From contig JASLHV010000082.1 of the NCBI GenBank assembly GCA_030153205.1, positions 1 through 12,265 on the forward strand: DNA of 12,265 nucleotides, read 5' to 3'. Position 1 is the first letter of the stretch; each line of letters opens with the position of its first letter. The stretch is from Roseiarcus sp. Its GTDB lineage: Bacteria; Pseudomonadota; Alphaproteobacteria; Rhizobiales; Beijerinckiaceae. The notes under the pieces are model-generated. The model was not told where the DNA came from. It saw nothing but the letters and a program-made list of their open reading frames with translations, and made no database searches. Made by a program: the position numbers and the translations under genes. Of the stretch, positions 7,077 to 12,265 are shown in pieces.

Positions 7077-7102
7077 CGCCGAACCATGCAACAAGATACA
7101 GT
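7073..7102 (+). promoter_or_regulatory. Weak sigma-70-like promoter for the MocR gene
   Basis: TTGGCG (7073-7078) and TACAGT (7097-7102) are separated by 18 bases, giving four of six matches to each consensus hexamer. The start site would be near 7109. The match is poor; it is listed because nothing better is visible in this stretch. Confidence 0.25.
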
Positions 7103-7105
7103 CAA
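7099..7105 (+). promoter_or_regulatory. CAGTCAA half-site near the regulator's own start
   Basis: This is the fourth copy of the CAGTCAA/TTGACTG 7-mer, in the same orientation as the left palindrome arm and 92 bp downstream of it. It overlaps a weak -10-like TACAGT (7097-7102), so it could serve autoregulation of the MocR gene. Confidence 0.45.
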
Positions 7106-7150
7106 TTCCGGGGGCCGATTCCGGTCGCTTGACAATATCGCCATGCTCGC

Positions 7151-8542
7151 ATGATCGACTGGACGCCTGACCTCGCCGCCAGCAACAAGCCGCGTTATCT
7201 CGCCATCGCCGATCTGATCGCGGCTGACATGAAGGCCGGCCGGCTTGCGATCGGCGACCGTCTGCCGCCGCAACGCGCTCTCGCCAGCCGGCTCGACATT
7301 GATTTCACCACAGTCGCCCGCGGCTATGCTGAGGCGCAGAAACGGGGGCTGATCGAGTCGCGCGTCGGTCAGGGAACGTACGTACGGGGGGCGCCGAAAG
7401 CGGAGGGTCGAGAGAAAGCGGCAGCGCCGCGTCGTCCCACAGTGGTCGACCTTTCGATGAACCTGCCGCCGGAGCCGGATGATCCTGCCCTGATCGAACG
7501 CATGCGCGCCGGCGTCGAGGAAGTCTCGCGCGATATTGTCGCACTTTTGCGCTATCAGGGCTTCGGCGGCGCTCCCGCCGACAAAGACGCCGCTTCCGCC
7601 TGGCTCGGACGGCGGTCGCTGGTGCCGGCGCAAGAGCGCATTTTCGTCACGCCGGGCGCTCATCCCGCGATCATGGGCGCCCTCGTCGCTCTCGCGACAA
7701 GAGGCGAGACGATTCTTTGTGAAGCGATCACCTATCCCGGCGTCCGCGCGATCGCGGCGCAACTCGGCCTCAATCTCATCGGGCTGCCGATGGATGACGA
7801 GGGGATTTCACCGGACGCCTTCAAAGATGCTTGCGTCCGACTGAAGCCAAAAGCTCTCTATCTCAATCCGACACTGCAAAACCCGACGACGCTCACGGTG
7901 CCGGCGGGAAGGCGCAATGACCTCGCCGCGATCGCCCGCCGATATGGCGTGCCGATCGTCGAGGACGACGCCTATGGCTTCGTTCCCGTGCATGGTCCGG
8001 CGCCCTTTGCCGCGATCGCGCCCGACATCACATGGCATATCGCCGGCCTCGCCAAATGCATCGGCGCCGGGGTACGGGCGGCCTATGTCGTCGTCCCGGA
8101 CGCTCGTTCGGGCTGGCCTTTCGCCGCGGCGGTACGGGCCGCGAATGTTATGGCTTCGCCATTCACCGTTGCGCTCGCGACGCGTTGGATCGAGGACGGG
8201 ACCGCGGATCAGATTTTACGCTTCATCCGCGCCGAGACCGCCGCCCGCCAAGCGCTCGCCAACGAGATACTGCCGCCTGGCGGATACAAGTCCGATCGTC
8301 TCAGTTTCAACATTTGGGTGACGCTGCCTCGAGGGTGGACCCGCTCCGCCTTCATCGGCCACATGCGCTCAACCGGATTGGGCGTCGTCGCCAGCGACGT
8401 ATTTACGGCGGGCGGCGATCCGCCCGAAGCTGTGCGCATTTGTCTCGGCGGTCCGGTCACGCGCGCGGAGCTTCGCCATGCGCTCGAGTATACGGCGCAT
8501 GCTTTGACGGAATCGCCCGCCGTCGCGTCGGCTTTTCTCTAA
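7151..8542 (+). CDS. MocR-type regulator: GntR wHTH fused to aminotransferase-like domain
   Basis: The 463-residue protein has an N-terminal GntR winged helix (about 13-80: RYLAIADLIAADMKAGRLA, LPPQRALASRL, GLIESRVGQGTYVRG). A fold-type I aminotransferase domain follows after a short linker. PLP-site residues are visible: N244 in LQNPTT, D273 and Y275 in EDDAYGF, the Schiff-base lysine K302 in AGLAKCIGAG, and the carboxylate arginine R429 in AVRICLGG. MocR proteins usually sense PLP or an amino compound through PLP and have lost transaminase activity. The ATG at 7151 has no clear ribosome site, and an in-frame stop at 7130-7132 rules out a longer start. It diverges from nitB across a palindrome-rich region and is a candidate controller of Nit1C. 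A regulator of the YdcR kind for an unrelated target is the alternative. Confidence 0.93.
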   Translation: MIDWTPDLAASNKPRYLAIADLIAADMKAGRLAIGDRLPPQRALASRLDIDFTTVARGYAEAQKRGLIESRVGQGTYVRGAPKAEGREKAAAPRRPTVVDLSMNLPPEPDDPALIERMRAGVEEVSRDIVALLRYQGFGGAPADKDAASAWLGRRSLVPAQERIFVTPGAHPAIMGALVALATRGETILCEAITYPGVRAIAAQLGLNLIGLPMDDEGISPDAFKDACVRLKPKALYLNPTLQNPTTLTVPAGRRNDLAAIARRYGVPIVEDDAYGFVPVHGPAPFAAIAPDITWHIAGLAKCIGAGVRAAYVVVPDARSGWPFAAAVRAANVMASPFTVALATRWIEDGTADQILRFIRAETAARQALANEILPPGGYKSDRLSFNIWVTLPRGWTRSAFIGHMRSTGLGVVASDVFTAGGDPPEAVRICLGGPVTRAELRHALEYTAHALTESPAVASAFL

Positions 8543-8567
8543 AAGCTTTTTCCACACGCCGTCGCGT

Positions 8568-9173
8568 TCAAGTCGTCGGCTTCGTCGCTTCCATCGAGGG
8601 ACGCTGGCGGAAGGTTTCGAACCAAGCCGCCGCTGTCGGGCGTCCGCTTCGCCAGTCAAACGAAGGGAAGCGGAAGTCCAAATAGCCGAGGCCGCAGGCA
8701 AAAGTGATGGTCGCAATATCGACGCGGGCGGCGAGGTCTGGAACGCCATGTTCGATACGATCGAGGACGTCGGTGATCTTGCCAAGCTGACCTTGTTCCC
8801 ACTGGTCCCATTTCAATGTCGTCGGGCGTGCGACGACTTCGTAGCGAGACAGGAGCGCCGCGCCGAGCAACCCATCGCCCATGGCTCCCTCGGTCAAAAT
8901 CCGCCATCGCGTGTTCTCATCGCCAAACAGTCCGCCTTTTGCGAGCGCGTTGAGAAATTCGCAAATGACGCGGCTGTCGTAGAGAACCTCGCCTTCGTCA
9001 TTGAAGAACGTCGGCACTTGTCCGAGCGGGTTGTGCTGGCGGATCGTCGCGTCTCGATTGACCGGATGGGCGGCGCTCGGGAGCTTTTCAATACGATCGG
9101 CAAGGCCCAGTTCGTGAGCGCAGACGAAAACCTTTCGTACGAAAGGAGAAGCCGCAGAGAAGTAGATTTTCAT
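8568..9173 (-). CDS. Glutathione S-transferase family protein
   Basis: The 201-residue protein has the N-terminal thioredoxin-like GST domain: SPFVRKVFV with candidate catalytic serine S9, the cis-proline motif QVPTF (52-56), and the glutathione-binding DSR (66-68). An all-helical C-terminal domain follows. The ATG at 9173 has AGGA about ten bases upstream. It converges on the MocR gene with 25 bp between stops and no clear terminator. Cytosolic conjugation or isomerisation of an electrophile is likely; the substrate is unknown. Functional linkage to the nitrilase cluster is possible but not shown. Confidence 0.9.
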   Translation of the reverse strand: MKIYFSAASPFVRKVFVCAHELGLADRIEKLPSAAHPVNRDATIRQHNPLGQVPTFFNDEGEVLYDSRVICEFLNALAKGGLFGDENTRWRILTEGAMGDGLLGAALLSRYEVVARPTTLKWDQWEQGQLGKITDVLDRIEHGVPDLAARVDIATITFACGLGYLDFRFPSFDWRSGRPTAAAWFETFRQRPSMEATKPTT

Positions 9174-9270
9174 GAATGCCCATTCCTGCCGTGCGAAGGT
9201 CCGGCGCCCCTTTATGCGACGATCCGATGGATTATCTCACGAAAAAGTCCAGCAAAATAGACGGCTATGA

Positions 9271-9385
9271 ACGCCGCGGCGCCATCGGAACATTTTTCAA
9301 GCTGCCGGGTTTGCCCTGCGGTGTTTCCAAAATGCTTCCTCCCACGCGTTGATCTCGACCGCCCTTTGGGCGGTCTCTTTTTTGG
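9271..9385 (+). ncRNA. Candidate small RNA with anti-Shine-Dalgarno motif
   Basis: A plus-strand intrinsic terminator stands here with no plus-strand protein gene before it; the only gene in between is on the other strand. Just upstream is CTTCCTCCC (9335-9343), complementary to ribosome-binding sites, followed by ACGCGTTGATCTCGACCGCCC. From memory this resembles the 3' part of alphaproteobacterial trans-acting RNAs of the AbcR/alpha-r15 kind, which repress transporter mRNAs through Hfq. The 5' end is a guess, placed after a CTATGA box (9265-9270); no good -35 box is visible. It could instead be a stray terminator. Confidence 0.45.
9357..9383 (+). terminator. Rho-independent terminator, plus strand
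   Basis: The stem GACCGCCC (9357-9364) pairs perfectly with GGGCGGTC (9368-9375) around a TTT loop and is followed by TCTTTTTT. On the minus strand no T-run follows the stem, so it is directional for plus-strand transcripts. Confidence 0.82.
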
Positions 9386-9430
9386 CGCCGGGCGTTCGAG
9401 CGCTTTCAGTTTGAAAAGGCGCTCGCCAGT

Positions 9431-10204
9431 TCACCAAATCGTATAGCCGGCGTCGGCGACGACCACAGATCCGGTCATCACGCTCGAGGCTTCAGACGCC
9501 AAAAACAGCACGATCGAGGCGATTTCATCGGCGCGTCCGACGCGCTTCATGGGCGTGAAGTCCATCCATGTCGGGAACAAGGTCGGATCGTCAAACCCGT
9601 CTCGCGACATCGCCGTGTCGATATAGGTCGGCGCAATCGCATTGACGCGCACGCCGAACTCAGCCCATTCGCCCGCCAGGGAACGCGTCAGGTGATGAAC
9701 CGCCGCTTTCGAGGCGTTGTAATGGGCCTGTCGTTGCGGCTTGTTGGAGATGAGGCCCGACATCGAACCGATTGTCACGATCGCGCCGCGGCGGCGTGCG
9801 ACCATGTGTTTCCCAAATTCTCGACAGCACCAGAAGACGCCATTGAGATTAATGTCGATGACGCGCAGCCAATCTTCGTCCGGCATCGCCTCCGCCGCCG
9901 TATCGGGGTGAGCGACGCCAGCGTTGGCGATCATAATATCGACTTGGCCGCCGGCCGCGTTGAGTTCATCGGCGACGCGGCGGACGTCAGCGGCCTTCGT
10001 GACGTCGAGATGAATGATCTTCGCCTTATAACCTTTGGCGCTGAGAGCGGCGCGGCCCGATTCCAAGGCCACTTGATTGTAATCACAAAGAACGACTCGA
10101 GCGCCATGTTCGGCGAGCGCTTCGGCGCTCGCAAGGCCGATGCCGCGACCGCCGCCTGTCACGACGGCCGTCGAACCCGCCAGATCGAATTTTTCGCGGT
10201 ACAT
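9431..10204 (-). CDS. SDR-family NAD(P)-dependent oxidoreductase (polyol/sugar dehydrogenase-like)
   Basis: The 257-residue classical short-chain dehydrogenase shows the cofactor motif TGGGRGIG (16-23), an acidic D41 after the second strand (favouring NAD over NADP), and IANAG (92-96). The catalytic set is N119, S149, Y162 and K166 (YNASK). The C-terminus GYTIW resembles the arabinitol/sorbitol/threitol dehydrogenase branch. The ATG at 10204 has GGAG nine bases upstream. It lies 18 bp downstream of the aldo/keto reductase gene, so the two are cotranscribed. Together they may oxidise a sugar or sugar alcohol; the exact substrate cannot be read from sequence. Confidence 0.92.
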   Translation of the reverse strand: MYREKFDLAGSTAVVTGGGRGIGLASAEALAEHGARVVLCDYNQVALESGRAALSAKGYKAKIIHLDVTKAADVRRVADELNAAGGQVDIMIANAGVAHPDTAAEAMPDEDWLRVIDINLNGVFWCCREFGKHMVARRRGAIVTIGSMSGLISNKPQRQAHYNASKAAVHHLTRSLAGEWAEFGVRVNAIAPTYIDTAMSRDGFDDPTLFPTWMDFTPMKRVGRADEIASIVLFLASEASSVMTGSVVVADAGYTIW

Positions 10205-10222
10205 GACCTGCTCTCCGTTCCG

Positions 10223-11263
10223 TCACTTCGGTACAGGCGCGTCTTTGCGAATAAGGTTCTCGTGTTTCAGTTCGGCCCAGAGATCGGCGGGGATCGGATG
10301 CCGGAAGGCCGCCATATTCTGCTCGACCTGCTTCGTCGAGATTGCGCCAGGAATGACGGAAGCGACAATCGGATGACCGAGCGGGAACTGCAAAGCGGCG
10401 GCGGCGAGCGGCACATTGTGGCGCTTGCAGACGGCCTCCATCTTGGCGACCTTCGCAAGGATGTCAGGCTTGGCCGGCTCGTAATTATGCATCGCGTTCG
10501 GAACAGCCCCGGTCGCCAGGATCCCGGAATTATAAGTCCCGCCGATGATGATACCGACATTGCGCTCCGCGCAGCGCGGAAACTCGCTGTCCAAAACGTC
10601 CTGCTCGAGAAGCGTGTAGCGCATCGCAATCAGGAAGAAATCAATGTCGAAAAGGTCGAGATAGCGCGGGATTGTCCCCATTGTATTGAAGCCTGCCCCG
10701 ATCCCTTTGATCAGACCCTGATCGCGCAATTCCTCCAAAGCGCGCCAGCCGCTCGTGAACAATTGGTTCACATAGGCGCCGACTTTCGCCTCGGTTTTAT
10801 GATGCCAGGTGTCGAGATCATGGATGAGGAGCAGATCAATCCGGTTGATTCCGAGTCGCTGAAGACTGTCCTCGAACGAACGCATCACGCCATCGTAGCT
10901 GTAGTCGAAGACGGCGTCGAACTCCAAGCCGCCACGCCACTCTCCCCGTTCGAACAGGCCGGGCTTGAATGGGCGGCGCAACGTGCGGCCGATCTTGCTC
11001 GAAATGACATATTGATCGCGCGGCTTGCGATAGAAAGCGCGACCGACGCGATGCTCTGCCTGACCCTTCCCGTACCAAGGCGAAGTATCAAAGTAGCGCA
11101 CGCCGCCGTCCCATGCCCTGCGGAGCAACGCGGAGGCTTCATCCTCCTCGACGATGTCAAAGAGATCGCCGAGCGGCGCCGTGCCGAGGCCGAGCCCAGT
11201 CACTTTGGCGCTGGTGCGGCCGATCTGACGCGTGGGGAGTTCGAGAGCGGCTGGTGCGTTCAT
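10223..11263 (-). CDS. Aldo/keto reductase (D-threo-aldose/pyridoxal dehydrogenase type)
   Basis: The 346-residue (alpha/beta)8 barrel oxidoreductase shows the AKR tetrad D59 and Y64 (FDTSPWYG), K90 (ISSK) and H148 (LLIHD). The segments YTLLEQDVLD and GIIIGGTYNSGILATG are typical of the branch containing L-fucose/D-threo-aldose 1-dehydrogenase and pyridoxal 4-dehydrogenase (AKR15). The ATG at 11263 has only a distant AGGA. It is the first gene of a two-gene operon with the SDR. Oxidation of an aldose to its lactone is the likelier role. A link to PLP metabolism is conceivable given the PLP-binding regulator nearby, but is unsupported. Confidence 0.92.
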   Translation of the reverse strand: MNAPAALELPTRQIGRTSAKVTGLGLGTAPLGDLFDIVEEDEASALLRRAWDGGVRYFDTSPWYGKGQAEHRVGRAFYRKPRDQYVISSKIGRTLRRPFKPGLFERGEWRGGLEFDAVFDYSYDGVMRSFEDSLQRLGINRIDLLLIHDLDTWHHKTEAKVGAYVNQLFTSGWRALEELRDQGLIKGIGAGFNTMGTIPRYLDLFDIDFFLIAMRYTLLEQDVLDSEFPRCAERNVGIIIGGTYNSGILATGAVPNAMHNYEPAKPDILAKVAKMEAVCKRHNVPLAAAALQFPLGHPIVASVIPGAISTKQVEQNMAAFRHPIPADLWAELKHENLIRKDAPVPK

Positions 11264-11447
11264 GGTCGAGGCTATTTCCTTGGGCAGGTTGTGATTGATC
11301 GGTTGTCGAGCGACCGACGCCGGCTATTTGAACCCCATTCGGTCTCGTTGTCGAACGCCGCCGCCGGCGATTTTGAACAATCCAGATTGGCGTCGCTTCG
11401 TCGATCGCACCCGAATATTGTTACCGCTCTCGTCACGGAGACACGAA
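11264..11447. other. Divergent intergenic region between aldo/keto reductase and cupin genes
   Basis: This 184-bp stretch must hold two outward promoters. I find no convincing -35/-10 pair and only a weak inverted repeat, CGGT-N9-ACCG, near 11300-11317. An in-frame upstream extension of the cupin reading frame to 11295 lacks family-like sequence and a ribosome site. Confidence 0.5.
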
Positions 11448-11981
11448 ATGACCGACGCCGTTCATCCCAATTCTCTAATCCCGGCCGACGACCTCGACCG
11501 TACGTTGACGGTCGCCAATCCCGACGCGGCGGATGTTCCCCATGTATCCGTCGCGGGCGGTACTTATACGATTCTTGTGTCGGGCGCCCAGACCGCCGGA
11601 CGGTATTGTCTGGTCGATATGCTCGTGCCGGCCGGCGGCGGACCGCCGCCGCATCGCCATGACTTCGAAGAGATGTTCACGCTGCTCGAAGGCGAACTCG
11701 AGTTTACGTTTCGCGGCAAGTCTCAGACCGTTCGGGCTGGATCGACCGTCAACATTCCGGCCAACGCGCCGCATGCTTTCAAGAACATGTCCGGCGCGAC
11801 GGCGCGCATGTTGTGCATGTGCACGCCAGCGGGACAGGAGGAATTTTTCATGGCGGTAGGCTTTCCCGTCGCCAGCCGGACCGCGCCGCCGCCCAAACCG
11901 ACTCCGGAACAGCAAGCCGAGAAAGGCAAGCTGCTCGCGGCGCTTCTGCCGAAATACCACACCGAGATGGTGAAGGCTTAA
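11448..11981 (+). CDS. Small cupin-domain protein
   Basis: This 177-residue single-domain cupin has motif 1 at PPPHRHDFEEMFTLLEGELEF, giving metal ligands H69, H71 and E75, and motif 2 at NIPANAPHAF with H109. This is a complete 3-His/1-Glu site for Fe, Mn or Zn. The ATG at 11448 was chosen because GGAG lies seven bases upstream; the reading frame is open further upstream but without a ribosome site. A basic, proline-rich C-terminal tail (about 146-177) follows the barrel. It has no partner gene in the same orientation. Its reaction is unknown: such cupins may be dioxygenases, isomerases or binding proteins. Confidence 0.9.
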   Translation: MTDAVHPNSLIPADDLDRTLTVANPDAADVPHVSVAGGTYTILVSGAQTAGRYCLVDMLVPAGGGPPPHRHDFEEMFTLLEGELEFTFRGKSQTVRAGSTVNIPANAPHAFKNMSGATARMLCMCTPAGQEEFFMAVGFPVASRTAPPPKPTPEQQAEKGKLLAALLPKYHTEMVKA

Positions 11982-11989
11982 ATCAAGTC

Positions 11990-12016
11990 GGCGGTCGAGC
12001 TGTTAGCTCGACCGCC
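11990..12016. terminator. Strong hairpin between convergent cupin and katG genes
   Basis: GGCGGTCGAGCT (11990-12001) pairs perfectly with AGCTCGACCGCC (12005-12016) around a 3-base loop. No poly-T tract follows on the plus strand, and only a weakly T-rich stretch (CGACTTGATTT) on the minus strand. It probably terminates or stabilises both converging transcripts. Confidence 0.6.
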
Positions 12017-12026
12017 ATTGCGGCGA

Positions 12027-12265
12027 TCAGACGAGATCAAACCGATCCGCATTCATCACCTTCGTCCAAGCCGCGACGAAGTCCTTTACGAACTTCTCCT
12101 TGGCGTCGGCGCAGGCGTAGACTTCCGCGATTGCGCGCAATTGCGAGTGCGAGCCGAAGATCAGGTCGACGCGCGTGCCTGTCCCTTTGACCTCGTCCGT
12201 CTTGCGGTCTCGCGCTTCAAAAACGCCTTCCGACTTGGCGTCCAGCTTCCAATGCGCGCCCATTT
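12027..12265 (-). CDS. katG: Catalase-peroxidase, C-terminal fragment (5' part outside window)
   Basis: The visible 79 or so codons encode the end of KatG. Recognisable segments are GTGTRVDLIFGSHSQLRAIAEVYA and AKEKFVKDFVAAWTKVMNADRFDLV, the conserved end of the second, non-catalytic peroxidase-like domain. The haem-site and Met-Tyr-Trp adduct residues lie in the missing part. The stop is at 12027-12029; the gene converges on the cupin gene with a hairpin between. The full enzyme detoxifies hydrogen peroxide in the cytoplasm. Confidence 0.95.
   Translation of the reverse strand, partial: MGAHWKLDAKSEGVFEARDRKTDEVKGTGTRVDLIFGSHSQLRAIAEVYACADAKEKFVKDFVAAWTKVMNADRFDLV

Larger units (their letters stand above)
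6758..7150. promoter_or_regulatory. Divergent intergenic control region between nitB and the MocR regulator
   Basis: This 393-bp stretch holds no convincing protein gene. It is less GC-rich than its flanks and contains a sigma-54 promoter facing left, several inverted and direct repeats, and weak sigma-70-like elements facing right. The individual elements are listed separately. The density of symmetric elements suggests that more than one regulator binds here. Confidence 0.8.

Noticed and set aside
6935..7132. Short open frames inside the nitB-MocR gap
   Set aside because: They overlap the palindromic control elements, lack ribosome sites and show no family-like sequence.
7129..7134. TTGACA hexamer just before the MocR gene as a -35 box
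   Set aside because: The matching -10 would fall inside the coding region, and nothing resembling TATAAT is at 16-18 bp.
9331..9345. Signal recognition particle RNA, suggested by GCTTCCTCCC
   Set aside because: The conserved GGAAGGAAGCAGC core and its pairing strand are absent on both strands.
9692..11662. A 656-codon open frame on the plus strand
   Set aside because: It runs antisense to the SDR and aldo/keto reductase genes, both of which have complete catalytic motifs. Its translation is arginine- and aspartate-rich with no recognisable domain, as expected of an antisense shadow in GC-rich DNA.
1..12265. CRISPR array, insertion sequence, tRNA or rRNA
   Set aside because: No regularly spaced repeats, transposase-like protein, terminal repeats or RNA-gene core motifs were seen in reading both strands.

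Overview
The window is about 12.3 kb of GC-rich DNA with dense, tightly overlapping genes. It looks like an alphaproteobacterium of the Rhizobiales type. That placement rests on codon and GC style, on the kinds of dehydrogenases and MocR regulator present, and on a possible Rhizobiales-type small RNA; no rRNA or marker gene confirms it. No mobile element, CRISPR array, tRNA or rRNA is visible.

Region 1 (1-6757, all on the minus strand, read right to left) is an eight-gene Nit1C cluster. This is the conserved nitrilase-centred group known from mycobacteria (MSMEG_0565-0572 families), cyanobacteria (sll0783-sll0787) and cyanide-using pseudomonads (nitBCDEFGH). The order is Sll0783-like protein (nitB), nitrilase (nitC), radical SAM protein (nitD), GNAT acyltransferase (nitE), AIR-synthase-like protein (nitF), GT4 glycosyltransferase, a 95-residue MSMEG_0570-like protein, and a flavin-dependent oxidoreductase. 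The oxidoreductase runs off the left edge with only its last few residues missing. Most junctions overlap (ATGA, TAATG, 8 bp, 56 bp), so this is one translationally coupled operon. The family is linked to nitrogen starvation and cyanide assimilation, but its complete chemistry is not established.

Region 2 (6758-7150) is a control region between nitB and a divergent MocR-type regulator. It holds a near-consensus sigma-54 promoter facing nitB, a perfect 12-bp inverted repeat, four copies of the 7-mer CAGTCAA/TTGACTG (one abutting the sigma-54 -24 element), an 11-bp direct repeat and a second palindrome. This suggests nitrogen-responsive sigma-54 control of the Nit1C operon, possibly combined with the neighbouring PLP-binding regulator. 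No sigma-54 activator is in view.

Region 3 (7151-9173) holds the MocR regulator (plus) and a convergent glutathione S-transferase-like gene (minus). The gap at 9174-9430 contains a clear plus-strand intrinsic terminator with no protein gene in front of it. The best explanation is a small RNA with a CTTCCTCCC anti-Shine-Dalgarno motif.

Region 4 (9431-12265) holds a two-gene minus-strand operon (aldo/keto reductase of the aldose/pyridoxal dehydrogenase type, then a short-chain dehydrogenase), a divergent small cupin gene (plus), a strong hairpin, and the 3' end of katG (minus) running off the right edge.
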